The translations under genes and the position numbers were made by a program. From Chelydra serpentina (lineage: Eukaryota > Chordata > Testudines > Chelydridae), in contig JBAIAC010000059.1 in NCBI GenBank assembly GCA_037349315.1, positions 30,350,501-30,414,500 on the forward strand: DNA of 64,000 bases, read 5' to 3'. The first letter of the stretch is position 1; each line of letters starts with the position of its first letter. The notes under the pieces were generated by a model that saw only the letters and a list, made by a program, of their open reading frames with translations, was not told where the DNA came from and ran no database searches. Below are positions 40,387 through 52,600 of the stretch, piece by piece.

Positions 40387-40479
40387 ATGTGGCTTTCAGC
40401 GCCAAAATCTTGGGCTTTGTCCCTTTGAGTTCTTCATGTGTCAGTATAATAATGCCTGCATCTATCATTTTCACTCCAT

Positions 40480-40575
40480 GCATCTGAAGAAGTGGGCTTT
40501 TTACCCACAAAAGAAGTGGGCTTTTTGCCCAAATAAATCTGTTAGTCTTTAAGGTGCCACCAGACTCCTCGTTGT
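40480..40575 (+). repeat. Fragment of the Penelope-like dispersed repeat
   Basis: GCATCTGAAGAAGTGGGC and AAATCTGTTAGTCTTTAAGG correspond to the CATCTGATGAAGTG and AAATTTGTTAGTCTCTAAGG blocks in the palindrome at 24779-24985. Confidence 0.6.
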
Positions 40576-40674
40576 TTTGGAGCTAAAGAGTTACTCTGCT
40601 ATTAGTAACTGTGCCCAGCACTTGTATACTCTATTGAACCAGCGTCATGATCACATACATGAGGCCAGTTCGGG

Positions 40675-40790
40675 TTGCCAACCGTACAGGATTGTCTTGG
40701 AGTCGCCAGGAATTAAAAATTAATCATTAATTAAATATGTCATGTGATGAAACCTCCAGGAATACATCCACCCAAAACTGGCAACCCTAT
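40675..40790. repeat. Small MITE-like repeat
   Basis: The inverted ends GGGTTGCCAAC and ACTGGCAACCCTA bracket an AT-rich centre. No duplication of the flanks is evident. Confidence 0.5.
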
Positions 40791-41173
40791 AAGGTCTGTG
40801 TATTCCTTGTGCTGCTCTAAATGGCTGTTCCATTCACAGCGTGCTTCATCTCCAAAAGCAGCTAATGTTGCTATGGGGCCACAATGCAAACAGCAACCCC
40901 TTCGTTTAGAAAGCACCCCAGCGCTTTGAAGCTAGGAAACCATCAAGCACCTGTTAAATCCAACAGTTGCTTTCTGAGAGACAGAATTCTTACTAAGTGC
41001 AACGAAATGCATATTTCATCATGACAGCCTTCACTCTGACCCACGTAGTGCTGACAATTGCTATGCAGCATTGTTATTTATTACTTGTACTAACGTAGCA
41101 GCTAGGAGCCCTGCCAGTCACGGGTCAGGACCCTGTTGTACAAACACAGAATTATCTCAGTTTTGGTATCTAA
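40791..41173. other. No recognised feature
   Basis: I see no gene, RNA or clear repeat. Confidence 0.4.
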
Positions 41174-42147
41174 ATCATAGAATCATAGACAATGAGGGTT
41201 GGAAGAGACCTCAGGAGGTCATCTAGTCTCACCTCCTGCTCAAAGCAGGACCAACGCCAACTAAATCATCCCAGCCAGGGCTTTGTCAAGCCGTCCTTAA
41301 AAACCTCGAACGATGGAGATTCTGCTAGTGCTTCACCACCCTCATAGTGAAATAGTTTTTCCTAATATCCAACCTAGACATCCCCCACTGTAACTTGAGA
41401 CCATTGCTTCTTGTTCTGTCATCTGCCACCACTGAGAACAGCCTAGCTCCATCCTCTTTGGAACCTCCCTTCAGATAGTTGAAGGCTGCTATCAAATCCC
41501 ACCTCACTCTTCTCTTCTGCAGACTAAATAAGCCCAATCCCCTCAGCCTCTCCTCATAAGTCATGTGCCCCAGCCCCCTAATCATTTTCATTGCCCTCTG
41601 CTGGACTCTCCAAACTCTCTCCAATTTGTCCACATCCCTTCTGTAGTGGGGGGGACACAATACTCCAGATGTGGCCTCACCAGTGCTAAACAGTGGGGAA
41701 TAATCACTTCCCACAATCTGCTGGCAACGCTCCTGCTAATACAGCCCAATATGTCATTAGCCTTCTTGGCAACAAGGGCACACTGTTGATTCATATCCAG
41801 CTTCTTATCCACTGTAATCCCCTAGGTCCTTTTCTGCAGAACTGCTGCTTAGCTAGTCGGTCCCCAGCTTGTAGCAGTGCATGGGATTCTTCCATCCTAA
41901 GTGCAGGACTCTGCACTTGTCCTTGTTGAACCTCTTCAGATTTCTTTTGGCCCGATTCGCCAATTTGTCTAGGCCACTCTGGACCCTGTCCCTACCCTCC
42001 AGCGTATCTACTGCTCCCCTCAGTTTAGTTTCATCTGCAAACTTGCTGAGGGTGCAAGTCATCCCATCATCCAGATCATTAATGAAGATGTTGAACAAAA
42101 CCGGCCCCGGGACCGACCCCAAGGGCACTCCATTAGATAGTGGCTGC

Positions 42148-42584
42148 TGTCACGGAGTGTGGGGGAGTCAGGTCCTGCACCCCTCTTCCCGGGATTCAAT
42201 GTGACTCTCAGCCAGCCAGTAGAACAGAAGGTTTATTAGGGTTGTCAGGAAAGAGTCCAAACAGAGCTTGTAAGTATGACCAGGACCCCTCAGCTGGGCC
42301 TTCTGGGGGGGCAGGGAGCTTAGACCCCAGCTCTGGGGCTCCCTGCGTTTCACCACCCAGCTCCAAACTGAAACCAAAAAGCCAAACCCTCCAGCAGCCT
42401 CTCTTCCTCTCCCCCGGGGCCCCTCCTCTAGCCTGTTACCATTCTCCCAGCCAAAGGTGTCACCTCCCAACCCCTGTCCTGGCTCATGTTACAGCCTCAG
42501 GTAAAGTCTCGCATTTCCAATGCAGCCTGTCCCAATGCAGCCAGCCTCTCAGGTCAGATCCATCTCGCTCTCTGCTCCGTCACA
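42148..42584. mobile_element. Solo LTR (TGTCACGG...GTCACA)
   Basis: It starts TGTCACGGAGTG and ends TCCGTCACA. The 5-bp duplication GCTGC lies at 42143-42147 and 42585-42589. It belongs to the same family as the 3508-4070 LTR but is shorter. It interrupts the CR1 reverse transcriptase between INGSMSSWQL and GSVPGPVLF. Confidence 0.9.
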
Positions 42585-43008
42585 GCTGCCAACTAGACAT
42601 CGAGCCGTTGATCACTACCTGTTGAGCCCGACGATCAAGCCAGCTTTCTATCCACCTTATAGTCCATTCATCCAATCCATACTTTAACTTTCTGGCAAGA
42701 ATACTACTCTGGGAGACCATATCAAAAGCTTTGCTAAAGTCAAGATATATCACATCCACTGCTTTCCTCATATCCACAGAGCCAGTTATCTCATCATAGA
42801 AGGCAATCAGGTTAGTCAGGCATGACTTGCCCTTGGTGAATCCATATTGACTGTTCCTGATCACCTTCCTCTCGTCCAAGTGCTTTAAAATGGATTCCTT
42901 GAGGACCTGCTCCATGATTTTTTCAAGGACTGAGGTGAGGCTGACCTGTAGTTCCCAGGATTCTCCTTCTTCCCTTTTTTAAAGATGGGCATTATATTTG
43001 CCTTTTTC

Positions 43009-43588
43009 CAGGGCCGGCTCCAGGCACCAGCCGACCAAGCATGGGCTTGGGGCGGCACCTGGCCGGGGGGGGCACCCGTCCGGGAGGAGAGCGGAGCTGC
43101 GGGCAAGCCGCCCTCCCCCCAGCGCTCAGGCCGGGAGGCGAGCGGGGCCGCGAGCAAGCCACCCTCTCCCCCTGCTCCGGCCGGGGGGAGAGCGGGGCCG
43201 CCGTCATGCCGCCCTCCCCCCGGGGCACTCCGGCCGGGAGGAGAGCGGGGCCGCAGGCAAGCCGCCCTCCCCCCGTCGCTCCGGCCGGGAGGAGAGTGGG
43301 GCCGCGGGCATGCCGCCCTCCCTCTGGCTGGGGCGCTCCGGCCGGGGAGAGAACAGGGCTGCTGGCAAGCCACCCTCCCCCCGGCGCTCCAGCCAGGAGA
43401 GGCGCTCGGGGGGTTGTTGCGGTGCAACACTGTGGGGGGAGGTTGTTTCCCGGGGCAGCGGTGACGGGGGTGTTGTTTCAGGGGGTGCTGTGGGGAGGTT
43501 GTTTTTTTTGTTTGGGCGGGGTGGCGCTTGGGGGTTTTTGTTTTGTTTTTTTTTGCTTGGGGCGGCAGACAAGTTAGAGCTGGCCCTG
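43009..43588. mobile_element. hAT-superfamily non-autonomous element
   Basis: The ends are CAGGGCCGGCTC and GAGCTGGCCCTG, and a perfect 8-bp duplication CCTTTTTC lies at 43001-43008 and 43589-43596. The GC-rich interior has imperfect repeats of about 60-70 bp (CCGGGAGGAGAGCGGGGCCG). It lies within the CR1 LINE. Confidence 0.92.
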
Positions 43589-43650
43589 CCTTTTTCCAAT
43601 TGTTCAGGACCTCCCCCGATCGCCACGAGTTTTCAAAGATAATGGCCAAT

Positions 43651-44244
43651 GGCTCTGCAAATGATATTGCTCAATGTGTTCAATGGGGATAGACGATCAG
43701 TCATTAGGCTTATTGATTGTTGGTACAATACGCTCATTTACTGTGTCCCAAGAATCATGTTGTACATATAGTTTTATAAGAAGATCTGATTTCTATCAAT
43801 TTATGGTAAAAATATTTTACATAAGTGGGTGCACATCTGAGAATGGTCAATCAGTGTAATTAATGTGTCCCTCTGTTATAACTGATTCATTAATTAATTC
43901 AGAGAAGTCCCTATGACCTGTGTTATGCAGGTCAGACTATGTGATCACAAGGTTCCCTTCTGGCTTTAGCATCTATCATTCACCTATATTTCATTTCCAG
44001 GTGACCTGTGATTTATATTTTGAAGTTATTAATGAAACTAACATATATTTAGGCTTAGAAGGATTACATTTTTATCAGTAAATGTCAATTTCACCATGCA
44101 CTAAAACAATTTCCATCGATGATCATGAAAATTCATAGATAGGCCACGTAAGAAAAAATGTTGCTTTTAAGACCTGATTAGAGTTTGATTTAAGGATATT
44201 TAGTGTATATATTTTGACATGTGACATTGACAATTTTTGTTTTC
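43651..44244. other. No gene; a short CR1 tail at about 43905-43985
   Basis: AGGTCAGACTATGTGATCAC and GGTTCCCTTCTGGC at 43925-43965 match a CR1 3' end. Otherwise this is AT-rich DNA without recognisable features. Confidence 0.45.
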
Positions 44245-44430
44245 ATAGACTCATAGAAATGTAGGGCTGGAAGGGACCTCAAGAGGTCATCAAGTCCAGC
44301 CCCCAGTGCTGAGGCAAGACCAAGTGTACCTAGACCATCCCTGACAGGGGTTTGTCCAACTAGTTCTTAAACACCTCCAATAATGGGGATTCCACAACCC
44401 CACTTGGAAGCCTAGTCCAGAGCTGAATTA
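44245..44430 (-). mobile_element. CR1 3'-end fragment
   Basis: The plus-strand text TCATAGACTCATAGAAATG followed by GGGCTGGAAGGGACCTCAAG is the inverted 3' end of a CR1 subfamily. The following LVQLVKHLQ-type coding remnant is short. Confidence 0.8.
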
Positions 44431-44439
44431 CCCTTGTAG

Positions 44440-45479
44440 TTAGAAAGACAAGGTGGGTGAGGTAATATATTTTATTGGACCAACTCCTGTTGGTGAAAGA
44501 CAAACTTTCGAGGTACTCAGAGGGTCACAGCTAAATATAAGGTGAGACAGATTGTTTAGCATTGAAGTGGCCTGTTAACACCCCTCCAGCCATAGGACAA
44601 AAAGGGGGGTGGGGGGCAGGGCTAGAGGATTACAGATTGTTGGACTAAACCATAAATCCAGAGTCTTTATTAAATCCATTATTTTTAGCATCTAGCAAAG
44701 TCGTGAATTTAAGCTCCTGGGACCAGCCCAGCTACAACAACACTGCAAACAACATGTAGTCAAAAACTTTTCCCTACTATCTAACCTAAAACTCCCTTGC
44801 ATATAAAACTTGAACGTGTTTGAATTATTGTCTGACCTTCCCGATTATTTTCCACTACTATAAAAATGTAAATCGATACAAATAATAAAAAATGCTTAAA
44901 CCCCCTAATTTTATACAACTGTGAAAATTTAAATAAATAAAAATAGAAAAAATGCTTAAAATCAACATCATAATTATCCATCAAAATTATAAAAAAATAC
45001 AAACTGAAGGCTGGCCAAGCCTATGTATATTTTACTAATACCTGATGCATTAGACATTAAGGTTATGCTGAAAAATGCATTGCTTCATGTTTAGTGAGAC
45101 TGCGAATGTTGAGTGCATCAGAGTGGTGTGTGGCTTTAACCATAAATTGCTTTGCTTTTAAATATTGGCAAATGAAAAGAGAAGGAAGTAGATTGGCAAC
45201 ACTTAGCAAGGATCATAACTGGTTTTTAAAACCAAGTGTTTTGTTTTGGGCATTTCCCAGGTATGTGTGGGGGTGGGTTTGTTGTTGTTTTTTAAAAAAA
45301 AAATCTTTCACTGTTTCCGTTAGGGTTGGTAAATAAGACACGTTTTTAAAAAAATGAAATGAATGGAAAGGGTGAGTCACTAGATCATTAAAGCAAAGAA
45401 GTGAGCAGTGCTGGCATTTATTATAACAAGCCCTGCTGCATTGTGTGTGTATCGGACATGCTACAAATATTCACTGTTG
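44440..45479. other. AT-rich DNA; repeat fragment at about 44450-44530, otherwise nothing
   Basis: GGTGAGGTAATATATTTTAT and TTGGACCAACTCCTGTTGG are known from a dispersed vertebrate repeat, possibly Penelope-like. From 44600 to 45479 I see no gene or RNA. Confidence 0.45.
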
Positions 45480-45700
45480 TATTACTATAGCACCTACGAG
45501 CTCCAGGCATGGTCCAAGACCCCACTGTGCTGTACACACAGATAGAGATGGCCCCTGCCCCACAGAGCTTACACACTAAATAGACAAGACATGGAGGCAT
45601 AGAGGAGGGAAGTGATTTGCCCAAGCTCACTTACCGAGGCAGAGCCCAGGAATAAAAACCCAGGTCTTTTCAGCCCCAGTCTGGTGATCTGTCCTCAAAG
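45480..45700 (+). repeat. Old L3/MIR-like fragment
   Basis: The blocks CTGTACACACAGATAGAGAT, AGAGCTTACACACTAAATAG, AAGTGATTTGCCCAAGCTCA and AAACCCAGGTC occur in the order known from L3/CR1-derived ancient repeats of amniotes. Confidence 0.6.
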
Positions 45701-46697
45701 CAAGAGCAGTGAAGGGCAGCAGTATGCAACCCAAAGCTAGAGAGCCTGCCCCCTGGCTCCCTGTGCCTTGATTAGCCCAGCTGGAAAACATGGCTGCAAG
45801 TAATGCCTTGCACGTGATGGGCCTGTTCCCATCTGTGGGTGTGGATGCACTCTGGAAAGGCGCAGTCAGCTGACCAGCCTGGCTTTTCCAGCTGCTACGC
45901 TCTGGTGCAGAGACAGGAGCAGCTGAGGCAGCGTCCCTGAATACAGAAGGCACAGGGCAGGGGCAGGGCTCTGTGCCTGACTCTGCTTCCCCAAAGGTAT
46001 TTAGGTGCCTCCTTGCTCCCAATTGGGAAAATCCAATTTCCTGTTGAAAACCAGGCTTGGCAGAAAACTCTCAGTCAGCTGCAGCAACCCAAGCCAGACA
46101 GCTGGTGTCCCTGAGGGAGGCAGCTGCCTGCATCAGCCAGCCCGCCCAGGCCCAGGGAAAGCCAGTGGTGCCCGGCTCCCTGCTGGGACGGAGTGTGAAT
46201 TTCCTGCAGTGGCTTTATGAGTGGGTTGCATGGCAGTGACAGGGATTGTGCCAGTGGGTCCTGGGGCGGAGCAGGAGCCACGAGGGTTTCGTATCATGTA
46301 ACGAGGCCAGGCTGGAATGCAGGGTCATTAAGGCCTGGCTGAAAGTGACCCCTATCCACAGAGGGCCTAGAAGGACAACGGGGCTGCACGACTGCCATCT
46401 ACCAATGGGGAAGATGGGAACTCAGCGTGGCTCTGCAGGACAACGGCACTGGGACCCGCTGGCCCGTTGGAGACTCAGCAGCTCTCATGTAGGCCTGACA
46501 AACACACAGAGGGAGAGCGCTGGGTGGAGCACTAGCTTGGCCAGGACGGATGATGTCTTAATCTTTGTCCCTCTGTTCCTCCCCTCAGGACTCCCCGTGC
46601 CGTGTGCCAGCAGGCTAACAAACCCTGCTGTGGTTGGAAAAGGCATCCTGGTGTCCCTGCAGACACTGGCTGGGGTGCCTGGGGGCTGGGGCCCTGG
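45701..46697. other. No recognised feature
   Basis: This is moderately GC-rich DNA. Open frames exist, but none has a recognisable domain or splice context. Confidence 0.4.
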
Positions 46698-46820
46698 TAG
46701 GGTGACCAGACAGCAAGTGTGAAAAATCGGGACAGGGGGTGGGGGGTAATAGGAGCCTATATAAGAAAAAGACCCAAAAATTGGGACTGTCCCTATAAAA
46801 TCGGGACATCTGTCATCCTA
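46698..46820. mobile_element. hAT MITE (123 bp)
   Basis: The inverted ends are TAGGGTGACCAGA and CTGTCATCCTA, with a perfect 8-bp duplication GGCCCTGG at 46690-46697 and 46821-46828. Internal AATCGGGACAG and CTATAAAATCGGGAC are inverted partners. The ends resemble those of the element at 38812-39766. Confidence 0.92.
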
Positions 46821-46828
46821 GGCCCTGG

Positions 46829-47323
46829 AAAGGGTGAATATCTCTGACCAGGCATCTGGCTTAGTTGGACTTGCAGGACAGAGCTCACGGCACAAAGCAG
46901 GAGGGCCAGAGCCCAGTGGCTCCGTCTTGGAAGCGTTGAGGCCGTGTGGCCAGCCCTGGAGGAACAGTGAGCCCCCTTGGGGGATTGGCACACTGAAGGG
47001 GGTCCTCTAAGGGACAGTTTAAAAGCTGGGGTGTAGCACCGATCCTATGGATCCATCACTCCTGCCCAGACACTCTGATTTCAGCCCAGTTCATTGCCCT
47101 GTAGGAGCTGGTTGGGTTTGGGGGGCTGGCGCAGGGACACAAATCACCTCGTGCTCCTCTTTCTGATGACGAGATTGGCCTGAATGGCAGAGGGATGAGC
47201 TATTAGGGCCAGACGCTCCGGTGATGGGCACAGAACCTGGTGGTGGATGGCAGAGGCATCAGAGGATTGAGACTGGACTGATAGACAGGGGATGTTCAAA
47301 CCTCCTCAGGCCACGACTCAGCT
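46829..47323. other. No recognised feature
   Basis: No gene, RNA or repeat could be supported. Confidence 0.4.
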
Positions 47324-47508
47324 CATAGAATCATAGAATCTCAGGGTTGGAAGGGACCTTAGGAGGTCATCTAGTCCAACCCCCTGCTCAAAGCAGGACC
47401 AATCCCCAATTTTTGCCCCAGATCCCTAAATGGCCCCCTCAAGGATTGAACTCACAACCCTGGGTTTAGCAGGCCAATGCTCAAACCACTGAGCTATCCC
47501 TCCCCCCC
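47324..47508 (-). mobile_element. tRNA-head/CR1-tail SINE
   Basis: The minus strand has GGGATAGCTCAGTGG, the GAGTTCAATCC B box, GGGGCAAAAATTGGGG and a CR1 tail ending GATTCTATGATTCTATGAG. Confidence 0.92.
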
Positions 47509-48489
47509 ATCCATTTCTGTGCCTGGGACGGGGCTTTAAGCCACCTTTGTGCGCCCTGCGTTCGGTGGCCAGGTGGCCTTGGGGCTGCTCTAAGTTACGC
47601 TCTGCTCTCTGTAGGAAGCAGAGACCAGTTGAGGTGCTGTGCACTCTGGCCATGCCCCCTGGGCTGTGGGGCTGAGCAGGCACTGATACCAGCTACGGAG
47701 GGCCAGTTCTCAGGGGGGCAAGCATAATTCATTAATGCACCCAGATCCCACCACGGCATTGCTCAACTAGCCATAGTGCTGCCCCACAGAGACCCCAGGC
47801 AGAACCTCCCTGAGCCAAACTGCACTTTCCCCTCCCCCCTTGCAAGATCAGGGCTGTGTTCATACCCCAGGCCCATTGATGCAGGCGCGGACTTGCTGCA
47901 AGCTGGCAGAGATCTCCCTGGCAAAGACCAAGGAGGGGTTAGACGTGCTTCCATTGTGGGGCAGAGGGAAGGGTGTAGGGCTGCACTGGGAAGTGTCTCC
48001 TTCATGCTGCATTTCCTGGGTTTGAATCGATTCATTCTGGGGAGCAGCATGGGGCTAATGGACAGAACACATGAGTCGGGAGCCTGTGTTCTCACCCCAG
48101 CCACAGCAGGCGAGCAAGGCCTTCCCACCCTCAGTTTCCCTCTTTGGAGCCAGCACCCATGTGTGTAAATTGCTTTAAGTTCAATCTGAGGAGGAGTCCA
48201 AGAGCCTTCTGTCCCTTGGTGGTGGGGTGGGAATTGACTGGCAGGGGCAGGGGAACCACCAGTGCCCCTGATCTGTGGGGCATCAGGGATCACAGATCAC
48301 AGAGCTGTTGAGCCAGCACCTTTCCCTAGTTCTACCCTGGATGGGTGGGTCCCAGACCCCACTTCCCAGGGCTTTGGCCCGGGTGACCGCTTCTTGCTTC
48401 CTGTCCCATCCTTAGGCAGCAGGGGGCACAGGAGCCCGTGTCCCCTGTGGGCAGGGGGACCCCAGGGAAGGGAGGAGCCCAGAGCCAAC
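47509..48489. other. Intergenic DNA downstream of SSH3; MIR-like piece at about 48045-48150
   Basis: GGGGCTAATGGACAGAACAC, GTGTTCTCACCCCAGCC and CCTCAGTTTCCCTC recall a MIR body. No other feature is recognised. Confidence 0.4.
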
Positions 48490-48507
48490 TGCAAAGTGAA
48501 TTAACTC

Positions 48508-48513
48508 TTTATT
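48508..48513 (-). terminator. SSH3: SSH3 polyadenylation signal
   Basis: TTTATT on the plus strand is AATAAA on the minus strand. It lies about 590 bp beyond the SSH3 stop codon, giving a plausible 3' UTR of about 48490-49098. Confidence 0.7.
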
Positions 48514-49098
48514 CACAGGCAGAGTGAGGCTGGCACAGAGAGAAATGGCGTGGCGTCCATGTGTGCAGAGCTGGGGAAGGGGAGGAGGGGTTCACCTCCT
48601 CTCTCCTCAGTCACAGTGACGGGGTTGGCACCCTTTGACCCAACTGACCAAAGCAGTGCTCAATGGCACAAAAGCAAAGGGCTAGTGGGGAGGGACAACA
48701 GAGGGCATCATGCCCCCCATCCTCCCCTAGTAACACCTGCTCAGCTGCAGGGCAGGAGCCTCAGGGTAGTATGGGGCTGTGCAGCGTGAGGGGCAGACAG
48801 AGCAATCCCCACAGGGGCATTTTCCATCCTTCCTCCAGATCTGCGGGGGGATGTGGGGAATGCATACATGGGGGAGGGGCTGTCCCCACCATGGAGTCCA
48901 TCCCTTCCATTGGCCACGCCCCCAGCAGCACTCAGGCCCTGCCCTCCACGGGTGATCTCCACTGAGGCCCCCAGTATCAAATGCCCTGCCCCCAAACATT
49001 GGCACAGGGCAGCTGCTGGGTCCCAACACCATCCATGGCAGTACCCTGGGCTATGGGGGCAGAACCACAGTCAGAGGCGGGGCTAAGGAGGTGGAGTC

Positions 49099-49653
49099 TC
49101 ACCCCGAGCCGGGCTCTAGGTCCACGCTGGCCTGCCGCACCATCTTCCTGGGTCGTGATGGGGGGAGAGCGCCTCCTCCAGGCTGGGGCTCCTGTGATGG
49201 GGGTGGGAGGGTAGCAGACTCCTCCCTTGGGGGTCTTTCCTGGCCAGCAGCCTCCAGCCGCTCCTCAAACTCTCTGGTGCGGCTGAGTACCAGGGCAGCA
49301 TCCATGAGCTGGGCCACTGAGTAGCGGTGCTCCATGGCACGAGCCCGGCGTGGAGATGGAGCCCTGGGGCTGGGGCTCTCCACGTGCTTCACGGCCTTGT
49401 GCACCTTGCCCAGCGCCGGGTGGTAGGAGATCTGCTTGCACGGCTGGGCATGGCTCCGGGAGACCTGCCGGCTGCCCTGCCAGCCCCGTCGCTTGCCTGT
49501 CTTGTCTGTTGGGGCCCGTGGTGGGTACTGCTTGGCCTTGGAACCTGGTGCTGCTGCCCCCGGCTCCTCCTGGTTCTGTGGGGGTGATGGTGGGGCTGCA
49601 GGTCCCAGCAGGGAGCAATCCACAGGGGACTCGCGCCCTGAGGCAGCAAACAC
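49099..49653 (-). CDS. SSH3: SSH3 terminal exon
   Basis: It encodes VFAASGRESPVDCSLLG, basic KTGKRRGWQGSRQVSRSHAQ, RAMEHRYSVAQLMDAALVLS and the C-terminus RKMVRQASVDLEPGSG with a TGA stop at 49099-49101. The RQAS motif near the end resembles a phosphorylation/14-3-3-type site found at the end of SSH3 in mammals. Confidence 0.85.
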   Translation of the reverse strand: MFAASGRESPVDCSLLGPAAPPSPPQNQEEPGAAAPGSKAKQYPPRAPTDKTGKRRGWQGSRQVSRSHAQPCKQISYHPALGKVHKAVKHVESPSPRAPSPRRARAMEHRYSVAQLMDAALVLSRTREFEERLEAAGQERPPREESATLPPPSQEPQPGGGALPPSRPRKMVRQASVDLEPGSG

Positions 49654-52600
49654 CTGCAAAAAGAGGAGAGGCGACGATCAGAGAACAGGTATGCTCGGGT
49701 CACTGAGAGACTCAGGCTCTCTCTCTGCTGGGGTCCCAATCCCTCCCCTCCTCCCCCCACGTGGGCCCCACCGCCTGCTGCATGGCAGCTTCCCACAGCC
49801 CTGGATCCCACCACCTGGGGCTTCCTCCCTCCTCCATGATGCCCCCTGGCTGTACCACTTACCTCCCCCTCGGCAGGGCCCCCCAGTGGGGTGGGGGTGT
49901 CAGGGCTGTCCATCTCGCTGATGCTCCTCATCACGGCGTAGAGGTTGATGCGCCGGTCGCGTGGCGTTCTGGGTGTCTCTGGCACCTGCAGCACAGCCAG
50001 GTGCCCCCGGACCTCCTCAGCCCCTGAGTCATCTGAGCCCCCCGGCTCCTCTGCCTCCTGCACCAAGATCCGGGGCCCCTCGCCCCCTGCTGGGGCCTGG
50101 GGCTGGGCTGGCTCCTCGGGGGGCTCCCGCAGGGGCCGGAAACAATATTGGGGCGTCGTGACTGGCTCCTCCTCCTGCCGTCCTGGCTCCTCCTCCAAAC
50201 TCAGCATCTCCTGGCACAGGCTCCCCTCGCTCTCTGATTGGTCGCTGCCAGTGTCACTCCCATTCACCGTGTCCTCCCATTGGCTGTCTCCTGCCTTCTG
50301 CTCCCACAGGCTGCTGTGCCGGCTGTGCAAAGACACACTGAGCTGAACATGAGGCACTGGGGTTGTTGCAGCAACCCCTGCTATGGAAGGCAGGGCTGGG
50401 CAGTCTCCTCCCCCTCCCTGATGTCACAGAACCCCTGCTGCGGGGGCAAGGCTGGGCAGTGCAGGCTTCTCCCCCTCCTTGCAGTTACCTGGCGTCCAGG
50501 ATGCCCTGGTAGAACTCCAGCTGCCTCATGAAGCTGGGGTTGGGGTGCACGATGGGGCGCCGCTCCTGCACATGCTGGTAGGCCCGCTCCAGCGCCCAGC
50601 CGTACTCCTTCATGGCGTAGGCGATCACCGTGGAGGCCGAGCGGCTTACACCCATCTTGCAGTGCACCAACACCCGCGAGTTCTGGGCCCTGTTGGGGGA
50701 TACAATCTGGTGAGGTGGGCGCAAGGGGCTCAATGCCCCTTCTTCAACTCCCCTTCCCTGTTGTCTGCAGACAACTCCAGAAGGGAGGTCAGAGCAGCGA
50801 GCCCAAGATCGCAGGACGGGCTGGCGCAAGTGACAACAGAGGCTGTTGTGCAATCCAGGGAAGCTAAGTACTGGTTGAGATTCACCTACAGAACAGCTGC
50901 TTTATCTTGGAAATGGATAAATCCATTAGTAGTATCACTCCAACGTGTGAGCGCTGGGGAGAATTTGTCTCCCGGTGTGGAAGACTGCCCAAAAGCACAT
51001 CCCTGGAGGACTGCGACCTGGAGACCCTTTGGTGCCAACTGACAGAAGGAATAAGAGGGCACAGGGTTTTACAGGGTTCTCCTGGGTCGAACGTTTACAT
51101 AATAGTACACCAAAGGGAGGCACGTGAGGCCTCTACCAACAGCCAGTAATGTGGCTGGTTGCCCTAATCATGGTGAGACGTGTGGATATATCTACTGAAC
51201 ACTCCATTCTTAAGGTAGAATCATAGAATCACAGAATATTAGGGTTAGAAGAGACCTCAGGAGGTCATCTAGTCCAACCCCCTGCTCAAAGCAGGACCAA
51301 CCCCAACTAAATCATCCCAGCCAGGGCTTTGTCAAGTCGGGCCTTAAAAACCTCTAAGGATGGAGATTCCACCACCTCCCTAGGGAACCCATTCGAGTGC
51401 TTCACTTCCCTCCTAGTGAAATAGTGTTTCCTAATATCCAACCAAGACCTCCCCCACTGCAACCTGAGACCATTGCTCCTTGTTCTGTCAGGTCTGTAAG
51501 TTATGAAGGGAAGGAAGGTTCTGTTCAGGCAGGGGGCAGGAAACGCTTCTCTCTCCCTGGCTGACCATTGTGTTGGGTGTGGTTTACAATATAAATCAAT
51601 CTGCGTGTGAAGCCACCAGCTAATCAAGACCATGAGAGCGACAAGAGCTCACAATGTCTACAGGAAGGAACACCCTGCAGGGGGGCAGCCAGGTTTATCA
51701 AAGAATTAGTCTGGTATATGGGAGACACATCTGTATTCCTTCACCTAGGGGACAAGCTGTGAGGCGGCTTGTCTTATGGAGGGTGACAGCTGGCCTGGTT
51801 AATAGCTGGGAGAATGACTCTGGGTGAGCTAAGCCTGTATGAGACAGGACAGTGTCTAAGCTCTAGAAGGCGAGTTATGATTTTGTTTTAGAGGTAACCA
51901 GCTGCTTCCAGTGCTTCTAACTACTTGCTGTTAGTTCAGTCTCTGTTCTTTGATAAATAACCTTATCCTTGTTTTCCCTATAAACATATCGCAGTGCAGT
52001 GAGCGGAGATGTAAGTGGGAGGCTGCGGGGCATGGTCCCAAACGAACAGTGGATCGGTACATACTGCGAGTGTCCAGTGGAGCAGGGGCTGGATGCTCCA
52101 GGGGGACGCTTAGGGGTTGGAGCGTGCCTGTCGCTCCTCTGCAGAGGGACAGCGGTGTCTGCGCAGGCTGAGAGGGCGGCAATTGTGTTGCCAGTGGAGT
52201 TAGGGAGCTGATCTCTGGCAGACACAGACAAGGTTCTCTCATGCTAAGGGGAGGTGGTAGTTAGGTGGTGCACACAGTGGCGTAGCCAGGTTTAGAGCAC
52301 AGGGGGAGCGGCGCTATAAAAAGGCGCCGCTCCCCCTGTACTCACCCGGCAGCGCTTTAAAGGCCCGGGGCTCCAGCCGCTGCGGAGCCCCCGGGCCTTT
52401 TAAATCCCTGCCCGAGCCCGGCTCTGGCAGTGGGGTGGGGGTGGGGGGGCACTTTAAAAGGCCTGCGGCTCCCCGCAGCGGCAGGAGCCATGGGCCTTTT
52501 AAAGCGCCCCCCCCAGCCCGGCTCCGGCAGCGGGGCGGGGGGGTGGGCGCTTTAAAGGGCCCGTGGCTCCCCGCAGTGGCAGGAGACGCCGGCCTTTTAA

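Larger units (their letters stand above)
41174..43650 (-). mobile_element. CR1 LINE, broken by a solo LTR and a hAT
   Basis: The minus-strand order is FENSWRSGEVLNNWKKA, [hAT], NIMPIFKKGKKENPGNYR, QYGFTKGKSCLTNLIAFYDE, VIYLDFSKAFDMV, LDRRAQQVVINGS, [LTR], [39 protein letters not shown] sequence, then the 3' tail ending GTCTATGATTCTATGAT. These are CR1 reverse transcriptase blocks. The catalytic FADD is FADE here, and frameshifts occur. It is 5'-truncated. Confidence 0.9.

Noticed and set aside
42998..43642. Long GC-rich ORFs in several frames
   Set aside because: They lie in the hAT at 43009-43588 and show only Arg/Gly/Pro-rich repeats.
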